Shown one piece after another: positions 22,619-33,218 of a DNA stretch of 39,279 nt; the first letter of the stretch is position 1, and every line of letters begins with the position of its first letter. The stretch is taken from assembly GCA_013285985.1 (NCBI GenBank), contig JABDGR010000009.1, positions 1-39,279 of the forward strand. The letters run 5' to 3'. The notes below the pieces were generated by a model. The model saw nothing but the letters and a program-made list of their open reading frames with translations, was not told the origin of the DNA and did not search any database. Made by a program: the position numbers and the translations under genes. The stretch is from Verrucomicrobiota bacterium (GTDB lineage: Bacteria; Verrucomicrobiota; Verrucomicrobiia; Opitutales; JABDGR01).

Positions 22619-22633
22619 TTAAATACCCTCCGG

Positions 22634-22858
22634 CTATTTCCCGGCGGTGTTTGAATTTGGCAACAAGGGCTGGCCGCGGGGCGGCAACGAAAATTCGACG
22701 GTGATCACATAAAAAACCAGCGCCGCAAAAATAAAAATCGCGGCGACCCAGAAGCGCCAATCATGATGCGCACGCTTCCAGTACGGGGAGTGGACATGAT
22801 GGAGCCCGTCGGAATTCGGGCCTCCATGGGCGCTGTTGCTATGTTTAATTTCATTCAT
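22634..22858 (-). CDS. Small His-rich single-TM protein of unknown function
   Basis: MNEIKHSNSAHGGPNSDGLHHVHSPYWKRAHHDWRFWVAAIFIFAALVFYVITVEF...; collinear between phosphoketolase and atpD. Confidence 0.7.
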   Translation of the reverse strand: MNEIKHSNSAHGGPNSDGLHHVHSPYWKRAHHDWRFWVAAIFIFAALVFYVITVEFSLPPRGQPLLPNSNTAGK

Positions 22859-22889
22859 CGGTTTTCAACTTTCTTGATCCTTTGCCATA

Positions 22890-25280
22890 CTATTTCGGGT
22901 CAGAATTGATGCTGGCCGGTACAGTCCACTTCCAGTTTCGAATCTCCGGCAGGTCCTGGCCGTTTTTATAAATATATTGTTTGTGATCGAGCAGTTTTTC
23001 CTTGAGTTGCTGCTTCAGATAAATACCCCGGTCACTGGTCTGCGGAAGGCGGTCGATGGTGTCCATCACCAGATGGAAGCGATCCAGTTCGTTGAGCACC
23101 GTCATGTCGAAGGCAGTGGTGATGGTGCCCTCCTCCTTGTAGCCACGGACATGGATGTTGTTGTGATTGTTGCGGCGGTAGGTGAGCCGGTGGATCAGCC
23201 ACGGGTAGGCGTGAAAGGCAAAGATGACTGGCTTATTCTTGGTAAAGAGCTCGTCGAAATCCGTGTCACTTAAGCCGTGGGGATGCTCGGATTGTGGCTG
23301 GAGCTTCATGAGATCCACCACGTTCACCACCCGGATTTTCATTTCGGGCAAATGTTCGCGCAGAATGGAGACGGCGGCGAGTGTTTCCAGCGTGGGCACG
23401 TCGCCACAACAGGCCATGACCACATCGGGTGAAATGCCCTGGTCATTGCTGGCCCACTGCCAAATGCCGATGCCTTCAGTGCAGTGTTTGACGGCGGCGT
23501 CCATCGTTAACCACTGTGGAGCCGGGTGTTTGCCGGCGATGACGACATTGACGTAATGACGGCTGCGCAGGCAGTGATCCATCACCGATAACAGGCAATT
23601 GGCATCCGGTGGCAAATATACCCGCACAACCTCCGCTTTTTTATTGACGACATGGTCAATGAAACCGGGGTCTTGATGGGTAAACCCATTGTGATCCTGC
23701 CGCCAGACATGCGATGCCAGTAGGTAGTTTAATGAGGCAATTTTACGCCGCCACGGTAGATGCGACGTGACTTTCAGCCACTTGGCATGCTGGTTGAACA
23801 TCGAATCAACAATGTGGATAAACGCCTCATAGCAATTAAAGAGTCCATGCCGTCCAGTGAGCAGGTAGCCCTCCAGCCAGCCTTCACATTGGTGTTCGCT
23901 GAGCATTTCCATGACGCGCCCCGCCGGGGCGAGAAACTCGTCATTCGGTACGGTTGCAGCGTCCCATTGGCGTTGGGTCGCTTCAAAGAGTGCCTCCAAG
24001 CCGTTGGAGAGCGTCTCATCCGGGCCAAAAACGCGGAAATTCCGTTGCGCACTGTTCAGCTTTACCATGTCACGCAGAAATGGCCCGAGAACATGTGTGT
24101 CGCCGATGCCGCGCACCCCCGGCGTCGGCACATTGGCAGCATAGCCCCGAAAATCCGGCATCTGTAGGTCGCGCAGCAGGATGCCGCCATTGGCATGAGG
24201 ATTCGCGCCCATGCGGCGTTCGCCTTTGGGCGCAAGCTCGGCCAGCTCTGGTTTTAGACGGCCTTGTTCATCAAAAAGTTCCTCCGGGCGGTAGCTTCTC
24301 AACCAGTCTTCCAGCAACTTGAGGTGTTCAGGCTGAGTGGCGGGATCGGAGAGCGGCACCTGATGCGCGCGGAAAGTGCCTTCTATCTGGAGGCCATCGA
24401 CAATTTTCGGCCCCGTCCAACCCTTGGGTGAATTGAGGACGATCATCGGCCAGCGCGGGCGAGTTAAATTTCCGTGAAGGCGGGCCTCCTGCTGGATCTT
24501 TTTGATCTGCTCAACGACAAGATCAAGTGTTGCGGCCATGGCCTCATGCATTGGCTCCGGTTCGTGACCCTCCACGAAATACGGCGACCACCCGTAGCCG
24601 CGCAGCAGTTGCTCCAATTCCTCGCGGGTGATGCGGGCGAGGATTGTCGGGTTGGAGATTTTGTAACCGTTGAGATGCAGTATCGGCAACACCGCGCCGT
24701 CGGTGGCGGGATCGAGGAACTTGTTGGAATGCCACGCCGTGGCCAACGGGCCGGTTTCCGCTTCGCCATCGCCGACGACGCAGGCGACGACGAGGTCAGG
24801 ATTGTCAAACACCGCTCCGAACGAATGGCTGAGCGAGTAGCCCAACTCGCCGCCTTCATGGATTGAGCCAGGTGTCTCCGGCGAGGCGTGGCTGGGAATG
24901 CCGCCGGGAAATGAAAACTGCGTGAAGAGTTTTTTTAGCCCGGCCTCGTCCTGGCTGATGTTTGGGTAAATCTCGCTATATGTGCCTTCCAAGTAAGTGT
25001 TGCCTACCACCGCGGGGCCGCCATGTCCTGGGCCAGAGACGTAAATCATGTCGAGGTCATATTTTTTAATGACTCGGTTCAAGTGGGCATAAATAAAGTT
25101 CTGTCCCGGAGTCGTGCCCTAGTGGCCCAGGAGCATGTGCTTCACATCCGCCAGCGCCAATGGCCGCTTCAGCAGCGGATTGTCCCATAGATAAATCTGC
25201 CCAACCGACAGGTAGTTGGCCGCCCGCCAGTAGGCGTTAATCTTCTGGAGCAGTTCCGGAGTAAGGCTGGTGATTTTCAT
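22890..25280 (-). pseudogene. xfp: Xylulose-5-phosphate/fructose-6-phosphate phosphoketolase interrupted by in-frame TAG at codon 54
   Basis: From ATG at 25280: [88 protein letters not shown]...; stop at 25119-25121, remaining frame open to 22890. Confidence 0.88.
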
Positions 25281-25346
25281 GGTCACAACCGGAATGACGC
25301 TTGTCCCCGAGACAAAACGGGATGAGCCCAGGTTTATCGAACGGCG

Positions 25347-25895
25347 TCAGGCCGCCCGCTTGACCGGCTTCACTTTTTTGTCCGTGACACAAGAATCATC
25401 GTCGTCCCCGGCGTTGAGCGCTTGGTTATTGCAGTGGGCACGAGCCAAAGTAATCAATGCCTGGTTCGCAGCCTTTTCCTCGTTGAGAATCTCTTTCAGC
25501 AATGCCGCCGCCGGTTTGTTCCCGAGGAGGGTCGACCACTCGCGCAGGCAGCCATACGAAGCGATCTCATAGTGTTCGATCTTCTGTGCGACGGACACTA
25601 GCGCCGCGTTGATGACGACTGAGCCCTTGTTGTCGGTGGCGACTTCGGTGCCTTCGGCCAGGATGCCAATGGTGGCATCGCATTTATTTACACTGGGTTT
25701 TTCACCGAATAATTTGAAAACCTTTTCGAGCTTCGTGACCTGGCGCTCGGTCTCCATCAAGTGCGTCTCAATCAGGCTGCGCAAGTGGAGGCAGGTGGCG
25801 GCTTTGATCATTTTTGGCATCGCGATGACGAGCCGTTTCTCGGAGTCGTAACGGTCGGCCAGCTCATCCAGGAATAGATCTTTGAGTGTTCTCAT
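25347..25895 (-). CDS. DUF892 (YciE/YciF-like) ferritin-like protein
   Basis: MRTLKDLFLDELADRYDSEKRLVIAMPKMIKAA...HLMETERQVTKLEKVFKLFGEKP...IEHYEIASYGCL. Confidence 0.88.
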   Translation of the reverse strand: MRTLKDLFLDELADRYDSEKRLVIAMPKMIKAATCLHLRSLIETHLMETERQVTKLEKVFKLFGEKPSVNKCDATIGILAEGTEVATDNKGSVVINAALVSVAQKIEHYEIASYGCLREWSTLLGNKPAAALLKEILNEEKAANQALITLARAHCNNQALNAGDDDDSCVTDKKVKPVKRAA

Positions 25896-25931
25896 AAATA
25901 TTTTATTTTGAATTGATTTAGCAACTAGCGA

Positions 25932-26135
25932 TTATGAAGCGCAGCAGGAAGAGGCTTCCTTGACGGCCTTTTGAACCGCGTCGAGAGTTTCACCGGTGCG
26001 CTTCTGAATTCTGCCATACAACTCATCATGCTTGCCGTCGATGAATAGGAGGTCATTGTCCGTCAGGTGGGACCATTTTTCCTTCAGCTTGCCTTTGACG
26101 ATGTTCCAGTCGCCTTTGATTTCGAGTGAGTTCAT
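25932..26135 (-). CDS. CsbD family stress protein
   Basis: MNSLEIKGDWNIVKGKLKEKWSHLTDNDLLFIDGKHDELYGRIQKRTGET. Confidence 0.9.
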   Translation of the reverse strand: MNSLEIKGDWNIVKGKLKEKWSHLTDNDLLFIDGKHDELYGRIQKRTGETLDAVQKAVKEASSCCAS

Positions 26136-26263
26136 AATGAGTTGTTTTTTTGTTAGTTGTTGCCGTCAACATGACGGTAAAGTCTCGAAGCGTTTCTCGC
26201 GTTGACCGATATTACGACAACGACAGGCTTTCCGCCATGAGGTGTAACCCTACCGCGATGCCT

Positions 26264-27463
26264 TTAACCAGGCTGGCTCAGTTTAAGCACGCGGCACATT
26301 GAGCGCGCGATCATCAGCTCTTCATTTGTGCGAATGACGCGCACCCGGACACGACCGGTGTCCGTGGAAATCACCGCCGCATTCTTTGTATTGCGCTTCC
26401 GACTTAATTCAACGCCAAGAAAGCTGAGCCCGTCACAAATCCGCTCCCGGATGAGCGGTGAGTTTTCGCCAATGCCTCCGGCGAAAACGAGCGTATCCAA
26501 TCCACCAAGGGTCGCCGCGAAGGAGCCTATCCATTTTTTCGCCTGGTAACAAAACAGCGCCAATGCTTCCGCCGCCCGGACATCAGTCTCCTCACGCGCA
26601 AGCAAATCACGCACATCCGAACTTGTCCCGGAAACTCCAAGCAACCCGGATTGGTGGTTCACCATACGATCAAATCGCGCCGAAGTCATCTGCTCGCTAC
26701 GAGCGAGAAACGAAACCAGCCCAGGATCAAGATCACCGGAGCGGGTACCCATGACGAGGCCGGATGCCGGCGTGAACCCCATGCTCGTGTCGATGCCTTT
26801 GCCATTGCGGACGGCGGCAAGGCTGGCTCCATTGCCGAGATGCGCCAGGATTATCCGTCCCTTCGATGCCGCCGGGTCGCCCAGGCGCACGAGTTCTTCC
26901 ATCAGATAAGCGTACGACAGGCCATGGAAGCCGTAACGTTGAATGCCCTTGGCATCAAAGCGCCGTGGAATGGGCAACAGCTTGGCGACACGCGGCATGG
27001 TGCGGTGAAACGCGGTGTCAAAGCACACGACCTGCGGCAGTCTGGGATGCCGCGCTCGGAATGCTTCGATCAACTCGATCTCATGCGGGAGGTGATCAGG
27101 GTCATAGGACGCTATGCCGCGCAATTGCGCAACCAGTTTCGCCGTAACCCGCTCCGGTTCAGTATGCGTCATGCCATGAACCACCCGGTGCCCCACCGCT
27201 CGGATCGATTTAAATCCATCCTGCTCTTCGAGCCAATTAATCAGAAATTTGGCGACTGACTTGCTGTTGGAGGCGCGGATGCCGCACTTGCTCTGTTGAT
27301 TTTGCGTCAAATTGGCAAAGGTCAGACTTGTTCCGCTCAGGCCGATGCGATCAATTTTTCCGTCCAGCGTTCGTGTGAGCGGTTCGTCAACTTGGAAGAG
27401 GGAGAACTTGATGCTCGAAGAGCCCCCATTGATAGTCAGGACATGTGGGATCGTTGGTTTCAT
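26264..27463 (-). CDS. ackA: Acetate kinase
   Basis: HVLTINGGSSSIKFSLFQ; GHRVVHG; FDTAFHRTMP; ILAHLGNGASLAAVRNGKGIDTSMGFTPASGLVMGTRSGDLDPG; FAGGIGENSPLIRERIC. Start ATG at 27463. Confidence 0.95.
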   Translation of the reverse strand: MKPTIPHVLTINGGSSSIKFSLFQVDEPLTRTLDGKIDRIGLSGTSLTFANLTQNQQSKCGIRASNSKSVAKFLINWLEEQDGFKSIRAVGHRVVHGMTHTEPERVTAKLVAQLRGIASYDPDHLPHEIELIEAFRARHPRLPQVVCFDTAFHRTMPRVAKLLPIPRRFDAKGIQRYGFHGLSYAYLMEELVRLGDPAASKGRIILAHLGNGASLAAVRNGKGIDTSMGFTPASGLVMGTRSGDLDPGLVSFLARSEQMTSARFDRMVNHQSGLLGVSGTSSDVRDLLAREETDVRAAEALALFCYQAKKWIGSFAATLGGLDTLVFAGGIGENSPLIRERICDGLSFLGVELSRKRNTKNAAVISTDTGRVRVRVIRTNEELMIARSMCRVLKLSQPG

Positions 27464-27476
27464 AGAGAACAAATTG

Positions 27477-30023
27477 CTACCGCTGCCATAAGACTCTTGC
27501 GTCTTCCAACGGGATGGCAACGCCGTCAAAGTGCGGTATTATCCGCGCAGTATAATCTCCTATTGGGCGGAAGGCGGACACTGTTGCGCCGTAAATGTAG
27601 CCGCCCGCTGCGCCAGCAATGGGGCGAATCTGCTTCATCTCTTGCCGCACGAGAGGACCGTCCTTGACGCCGTCGGCGTAAAGCTCCACCTGCACCGCCG
27701 AAGGGACGAGCTCGTTGAGAAAAACCGCCACTTCAAATATGTGCTGATCGCCACGAGTTTCCACGTTCACTTCGCCGAAGTGGATTGCCGACCATTTCTG
27801 CGCCAAATTATTACGCCAATCCGCTATTTGCCGACCGACGGCGCCTTTATTGGACATGCGTGAACGGTAGGCGGCGGCAGCGGGAAGATAGTGTTGCGCA
27901 GTGTAATCGCATACGGCACGGCTGGCAGAGAAATGCGGAGTCAACCGCGCCATGCTTTCACGCATTCGCTTAACCCAAGCGGTAGGGATACCTTGGTTGT
28001 TGCGATTGTAAAACTCTGGCACAACCTCACGTTCGAGCAAGTTATAGAGCGCGTCGGCTTCAAATGCGTCCCAAGCGGGATCATCGCCATGCTCCTGGCC
28101 ATCGCCCAGCGCCCAGCCCACCTCCGGAGTATATGCTTCGGCCCACCAGCCGTCCAATTCCGAAAGATTGAGTCCGCCGTTGACGAGAACCTTCATGCCG
28201 CTCGTTCCACATGCTTCCCAAGGCCGTCGTGGTGTGTTAACCCAGACATCCACTCCTTGCACGAGATTCTCGCCCAAGTGCATGTCGTAGTCGCTCAGGA
28301 AAATCACATGGGGTCTGGCCTCGGGCCGCCGACAAAAGTGCGTCCACTCCTGAATCATCGCCTGTCCCGCCTGGTCGGCGGGATGGGCCTTGCCTGCAAG
28401 GATGAGTTGCACCGGTCGCTGTGGATTGGTCAGAATGCGAATCAACCGTTCCGGGTCGTGCAGGAGCAGGTTTGGTCTTTTGTAAGTCGCAAAGCGTCGG
28501 GCAAAACCCAGTGTCAAAGTGTTGGGATCAAAAAGATGTTTCGCCCCTTCCACCGCTTCGGGAGATACACCCGAGACAGCTAGCTGCCGGGACAATCGCT
28601 CGCGGGCGTATTCGACCAGTGACTTGCTGGCAGCAGTGCGAAATTGCCAAAGATCGACATCAGCTACGCGGCGAATGTCCTGCTCCAGATTTTTTGCCAT
28701 CCCCAGCCAGCGGTCCTTTCCACAGGCCTTCGTCCAAAGTTCATCGGCTGCCGCCGAATCCCAACTTGGCATGTGGACACCGTTTGTAACGTGGCTGATC
28801 GGCACTTCGTCCGTAGGCCAGCGCGGAAAGAGCGGCTCGAAGAGATGACGGCTGACTTTCCCATGCAAGCGACTCACGCCATTGACCATCCCGCTTCCCC
28901 GGATGGCCAGATAAGCCATGTTGAAACTCTCGGACGAATCACTCGGGTTCTGCCGGCCCAAGGCCAAAAAATCGTGGAATGAAATTCCAAGTTTCTGCTC
29001 GGCATAATGGCGGAGGTATTGCTCGACGAGCGCCGGAGCAAAGCGATCAAAGCCTGCCACCACCGCCGTGTGGGTGGTGAAGACGTTTCCAGCCCGGGTG
29101 ACGGCCAGTGCGGAGTCGAAGGGCTGCGCCGTCTCTTTCATGTAACTGTAGGCGCGTTCCAACACGGCCAAAGCAGCGTGTCCTTCGTTCAGATGGCACA
29201 CATCCGGTTTGAGTCCCAGCGCTTCCAACAATCGCCAGCCGCCCAACCCCAAAAGCATTTCTTGTTTGAGACGCAGTTCCGGCCCGCCGCCATACAACTC
29301 GCTGGTTATTCCTCGATGGGCGGGAAAGTTCGCCGGGTCATTGCTATCCAACAGGTAAAGTTTGACTCGGCCAACCTTGACCTGCCAGACGCGCAGCCAG
29401 GTGGAGTAACCCGGCAACGCGATTTCCAACCGCAGCCATTCGCCGTTCGGCTGGCGCACCGGCGTGATCGGCAACTGGCCGGGATTGTTGTAAGGATAAA
29501 GCGCTTGTTGCGCTCCGTCCTTGTCAATCACCTGGCGAAAATAGCCTTGCTGATAGAGTAGTCCAATACCGATCACGGGCACGCCCAAATCGCTGGCGGC
29601 CTTGAGTTGATCGCCCGCCACATTGCCGAGGCCACCCGAGTAAATAGGCAGCGCTTCGCTCAACATGAATTCCATGCTGAAATACGCCACGCAGGTTAGT
29701 GGTGCCTGCGGATGGTTTTGCTGAAACCACGCGGGCTTTTCCTCGGCCTCCCGCCGGGCTTGCCGCAAGTCGGCAATGTTCTTGCGGAAAACAGGATCGG
29801 CCAGCACACGTTTGAGTTCGTCCCGCGAGACCGTCTGCAAGACGACCCAAGGATTTTGCGTAAGTTCCCATAGTTTGGGGTCAAGCTGCCGCCAGACATT
29901 GTCAGTGGCATGATTCCACGACCAGCGCAGATCCAGCGCCAACTCGGCCAGGGAATCGACGCCGTCGATATCGGTTGGTAAAAGATTGTAATTCGCAGGG
30001 CTGGCGGGTGTTGGATTGTTCAT
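27477..30023 (-). CDS. glgP: Alpha-glucan (glycogen) phosphorylase, GT35
   Basis: LALDLRWSWNHATDNVWRQLDP; CHLNEGHAALAVLERAYSY; LGFARRFATYKRPNLLLHDPERL; NTPRRPWEACGTSGMKVLVNGGLNLSELDGWWAE. Start ATG at 30023. Confidence 0.95.
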   Translation of the reverse strand: MNNPTPASPANYNLLPTDIDGVDSLAELALDLRWSWNHATDNVWRQLDPKLWELTQNPWVVLQTVSRDELKRVLADPVFRKNIADLRQARREAEEKPAWFQQNHPQAPLTCVAYFSMEFMLSEALPIYSGGLGNVAGDQLKAASDLGVPVIGIGLLYQQGYFRQVIDKDGAQQALYPYNNPGQLPITPVRQPNGEWLRLEIALPGYSTWLRVWQVKVGRVKLYLLDSNDPANFPAHRGITSELYGGGPELRLKQEMLLGLGGWRLLEALGLKPDVCHLNEGHAALAVLERAYSYMKETAQPFDSALAVTRAGNVFTTHTAVVAGFDRFAPALVEQYLRHYAEQKLGISFHDFLALGRQNPSDSSESFNMAYLAIRGSGMVNGVSRLHGKVSRHLFEPLFPRWPTDEVPISHVTNGVHMPSWDSAAADELWTKACGKDRWLGMAKNLEQDIRRVADVDLWQFRTAASKSLVEYARERLSRQLAVSGVSPEAVEGAKHLFDPNTLTLGFARRFATYKRPNLLLHDPERLIRILTNPQRPVQLILAGKAHPADQAGQAMIQEWTHFCRRPEARPHVIFLSDYDMHLGENLVQGVDVWVNTPRRPWEACGTSGMKVLVNGGLNLSELDGWWAEAYTPEVGWALGDGQEHGDDPAWDAFEADALYNLLEREVVPEFYNRNNQGIPTAWVKRMRESMARLTPHFSASRAVCDYTAQHYLPAAAAYRSRMSNKGAVGRQIADWRNNLAQKWSAIHFGEVNVETRGDQHIFEVAVFLNELVPSAVQVELYADGVKDGPLVRQEMKQIRPIAGAAGGYIYGATVSAFRPIGDYTARIIPHFDGVAIPLEDARVLWQR

Positions 30024-30061
30024 GGATTTTCCTTCAATTTTATATCGGATCGATTTTCCCG

Positions 30062-31714
30062 CTATTGCGAAGTCGCCGCCAAAGCAGTGCTGACTATCAT
30101 CTGCGCTTCCGTCTGAATGCGGCGCAGATGCTCCACCCCCAGGAAGCTCTCGGCGTAAATTTTGTAGATGTCTTCCGTCCCGGATGGACGTGCCGCAAAC
30201 CAACCGTTTTCAGTCACCGCCTTTAATCCGCCGATGGGCGCATTATTGCCCGGTGCATGGGTGAGGATGGCCTGAATTTTTTCGCTCGCCAGTTCAGTGA
30301 GTTTGACTTGCTTGGGTGAGAAATTCGCCAACGATTCCTTTTCCTTGGGGGTGGCCGACGCCTCAACCCGCTCATAAACCGGATCCCCAAACTCATGCGT
30401 AAGTTGGAGGTAGATTGCGCCCGGATCGTTGCCGGTTCGGGCCATCATCTCTGCGGCCAGCAAACAAGGAATGAAGCCATCCTTGTCGGTTGTCCATACG
30501 CTGCCATCCCGACGGACAAACGTGGAGCCCGCGCTCTCCTCTCCGCCAAATCCCAGGGAGCCGTCAAACAATCCGTCCGCAAACCACTTGAAACCGACCG
30601 GAACCTCGAAGAGCTTCCGGCCTAGTTTGGCGGTTATCCGGTCAATCATCTGACTGCTCACCACGGTCTTGCCAACCGCTGCTGCTTTTGGCCACTTTGG
30701 CCGGTTCTGAAAAAGATAGGAAACCGCAACACAAAGGTCATGATTCGGCGGCAGCAAACCGCTGCTTTTTGTGACGATGCCATGCCGGTCATGATCCGTG
30801 TCACAGGCAAACGAGAGGTCGAAGCGGTCCTTCATGCCAATCAATCGTTGCATAGCATAGACCGAAGAGGGGTCCATGCGAATTTGACCATCCCAATCCA
30901 CGGTCATAAATCGAAAAGTTGGGTCAACCACTTCACTGATCACGGTAAGATTCAAGCCGTGGTGTTCACCGATTCTCCCCCAATAATGGACCCCAGCGCC
31001 TCCGAGGGGATCAACGCCCAAGCTGAGTTTTGCTCCGCGAATGACTTCTAGGTCAACTACGCTGCCCAGATCGGCAATATATGCATGAAGATAGTCATGC
31101 CGGTGCGTCGTCGAAGCGTTGAGCGCCTTAGTCGAGGGAATTCGCTTTACCCCGTCCAGGTGTGATTCGAGAAGTTCATTGGCCTTCTTTTCAATGCAAC
31201 CCGTGACGTTTGTGTCCGCCGGGCCACCATTGGTCGGATTATATTTGAAGCCTCCATCCTGCGGCGGATTATGCGAGGGCGTGACGACAATGCCATCGGC
31301 TAAACCGCTCTTGCGTCCGCGATTGTAGGTTAAGATCGCGTAAGAGACTACCGGCGTTGGCGTATATTCGTCACCCTCAGCAAGCATCACCTCGACACCA
31401 TTGGCCGCCAACACCTCGAGTGCGGTGGCGTAGGCCGGGAACGACAGCGCATGAGTATCAATGCCCAAAAACAACGGGCCATCGGTTCCCTGCTCTTTTC
31501 GATAAAAGCAGATTGCCTGCGTAATCGCAAGGATGTGGTCTTCATTGAAAGACCGGTTAAAAGCAGAACCACGATGCCCGGAGGTGCCGAACGCAACCCT
31601 TTGCGCCGGTATCGCGGGATCAGGCGTATCGGTGTAATAGGCCGTGACGAGCTTGGCCACGTCGATCAGCATCTCCGGTGTGGCCAGCTTTCCTGCCAGA
31701 GGGCTTATTTTCAT
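30062..31714 (-). CDS. pgm: Phosphoglucomutase (alpha-D-glucose phosphate-specific)
   Basis: VAFGTSGHRGSAFNRSFNEDHILAITQAI; VVTPSHNPPQDGGFKYNPTNGGPAD; FACDTDHDRHGIV; GFGGEESAGSTFVRRDG; RPSGTEDIYKIYAESF. Confidence 0.95.
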   Translation of the reverse strand: MKISPLAGKLATPEMLIDVAKLVTAYYTDTPDPAIPAQRVAFGTSGHRGSAFNRSFNEDHILAITQAICFYRKEQGTDGPLFLGIDTHALSFPAYATALEVLAANGVEVMLAEGDEYTPTPVVSYAILTYNRGRKSGLADGIVVTPSHNPPQDGGFKYNPTNGGPADTNVTGCIEKKANELLESHLDGVKRIPSTKALNASTTHRHDYLHAYIADLGSVVDLEVIRGAKLSLGVDPLGGAGVHYWGRIGEHHGLNLTVISEVVDPTFRFMTVDWDGQIRMDPSSVYAMQRLIGMKDRFDLSFACDTDHDRHGIVTKSSGLLPPNHDLCVAVSYLFQNRPKWPKAAAVGKTVVSSQMIDRITAKLGRKLFEVPVGFKWFADGLFDGSLGFGGEESAGSTFVRRDGSVWTTDKDGFIPCLLAAEMMARTGNDPGAIYLQLTHEFGDPVYERVEASATPKEKESLANFSPKQVKLTELASEKIQAILTHAPGNNAPIGGLKAVTENGWFAARPSGTEDIYKIYAESFLGVEHLRRIQTEAQMIVSTALAATSQ

Positions 31715-31743
31715 GACTTAATCATTCAGCCTATCGCCGCCAG

Positions 31744-32748
31744 CTAGGTTAATTTCACGACCATCTTGCCAACATTTTTTCCCGAGAAAAGGCCAATAAA
31801 CCCACCCGCCGCCTGATCAATGCCTTCTACTACTGTTTCTTTGTTCTTCAGTTTACCGGTGCGGAAGTAGCCACCCACTTCCTTTTCAAATATCCCTTGA
31901 TGATCCAGCCAGTCGCGAACGATCATCCCCTTCATCGTTAATCGTTTGGCCGTCATGTTAAATAGATTGGAAGGGCCAGGCGACGGTTTTTCCTGGTTGT
32001 AACCGGAGATGCCACCACAAGCGATGATCCGGCCATGCATCCGCAAAGTTGAGAGTGCCGCCTCAAGCGCTTCACCGCCCACATTGTCGAAATAGACATC
32101 AATGCCGTCCGGCGCTTCCACTTTTAACTGTTCGACGATTGGGCCAACGTTATAGTTAAAGGCGATATCAAATCCGCATTCCTCTCGCAGAAATATTACC
32201 TTTTCGTCTGAACCAGCTGATCCGATGACCCTGCACCCGCGTAATTTAGCCAGTTGCCCAGCTACATTTCCGACCGCCCCAGCGGCTCCCGAAATAAAAA
32301 CGACGTCCTCCGCTTTGACTTCCACCAAATTTAACCCAACCCAGGCGGTCATACCCGTCATGCCGAGGGCTCCCAAGTAAACCGAAAGCGGTTGAAACTC
32401 GCGGCTGACGCGATGTAAGTCTTTCGACGTGCCAATGAAGTATTCCCGCCAGCCAAAGTTGGAAGTGACGGCATCGCCCGGCTTGAATTCCTCAGAGCGC
32501 GATTCAACGACCTCGCCCACCGCACCACCCTCAAGAGGTTTGCCCAATTCAAACGGTGCAACATACGACTTTCTGTCGTTCATGCGACCACGCATATACG
32601 GATCCACTGACATAAAGAGATTGCGAACCAGCACTTGCTGAGTTTGCAAAGGTTCCAGTTCGGTCCGTGCCAACGCAAAGTTAGTGACGGTAGGAACCCC
32701 ATGGGGGCGGGAGACTAGCCGAATCTCGCGACTGGTAGTTTTTGACAT
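31744..32748 (-). CDS. NADP-dependent oxidoreductase (zinc-independent MDR, CurA/leukotriene B4 dehydrogenase-like)
   Basis: FMSVDPYMRGRMNDRKSYVAPFELGKPLEGGAVGEV; VFISGAAGAVGNVAGQLAKLRGCRVIGSAGSDEKV; DVYFDNVGGEALEAAL. Confidence 0.93.
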   Translation of the reverse strand: MSKTTSREIRLVSRPHGVPTVTNFALARTELEPLQTQQVLVRNLFMSVDPYMRGRMNDRKSYVAPFELGKPLEGGAVGEVVESRSEEFKPGDAVTSNFGWREYFIGTSKDLHRVSREFQPLSVYLGALGMTGMTAWVGLNLVEVKAEDVVFISGAAGAVGNVAGQLAKLRGCRVIGSAGSDEKVIFLREECGFDIAFNYNVGPIVEQLKVEAPDGIDVYFDNVGGEALEAALSTLRMHGRIIACGGISGYNQEKPSPGPSNLFNMTAKRLTMKGMIVRDWLDHQGIFEKEVGGYFRTGKLKNKETVVEGIDQAAGGFIGLFSGKNVGKMVVKLT

Positions 32749-32787
32749 AAAAATTTGATTTGGCAGATGATGATGAACGCCACGCGT

Positions 32788-33171
32788 TCATTCATTGTCT
32801 GTCGCTTCTTCGGCAGCTTCGATCACTTGCTCGCATCCGGCGTCTTTGACGCCTCGTTCGACCAGTCTTTCCGTGTCGCTGCGACCTTCGTCATCCTCAT
32901 CGTCTCCGGAAGGCACATGCACTTTGTGCCCGCTTGAGCCGGGCGCAGGGTCCCAGTGTTCACGTGCCGCTGCCGATTCACGTTCGGGCCCTTTCGGGGC
33001 TGGCTCAATATCCAGATCACGTTTGGCTTGTTCCCAATCGGATTTCGAGACCTCCTGTGCGGAGCGGCCACTAATCATGGCCAGTTCAACCGCACGCTCT
33101 CGCACCATCTTACGAGTCACAATGGCGGAATTTTTCTTTAACACCGCTTGCTTCGATGGATTTGTTTTCAT
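32788..33171 (-). CDS. DUF2934-like protein with acidic C-terminus
   Basis: MVRERAVELAMISGRSAQEVSKSDWEQAKRDL resembles the DUF2934 pattern; SGDDEDDEGRSD tail. Confidence 0.55.
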   Translation of the reverse strand: MKTNPSKQAVLKKNSAIVTRKMVRERAVELAMISGRSAQEVSKSDWEQAKRDLDIEPAPKGPERESAAAREHWDPAPGSSGHKVHVPSGDDEDDEGRSDTERLVERGVKDAGCEQVIEAAEEATDNE

Positions 33172-33218
33172 GGGCCCAAGTGATTACAAAAACGAAAAAA
33201 GGATGAGTGGATTCAGTA

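Noticed and set aside
25119-25121. Genome-wide reassignment of TAG as a sense codon to explain the phosphoketolase stop
   Set aside because: The PPK2 remnant also ends in TAG with no PPK2 homology beyond it, and no other gene shows internal TAG. A single mutation or sequencing error is simpler.
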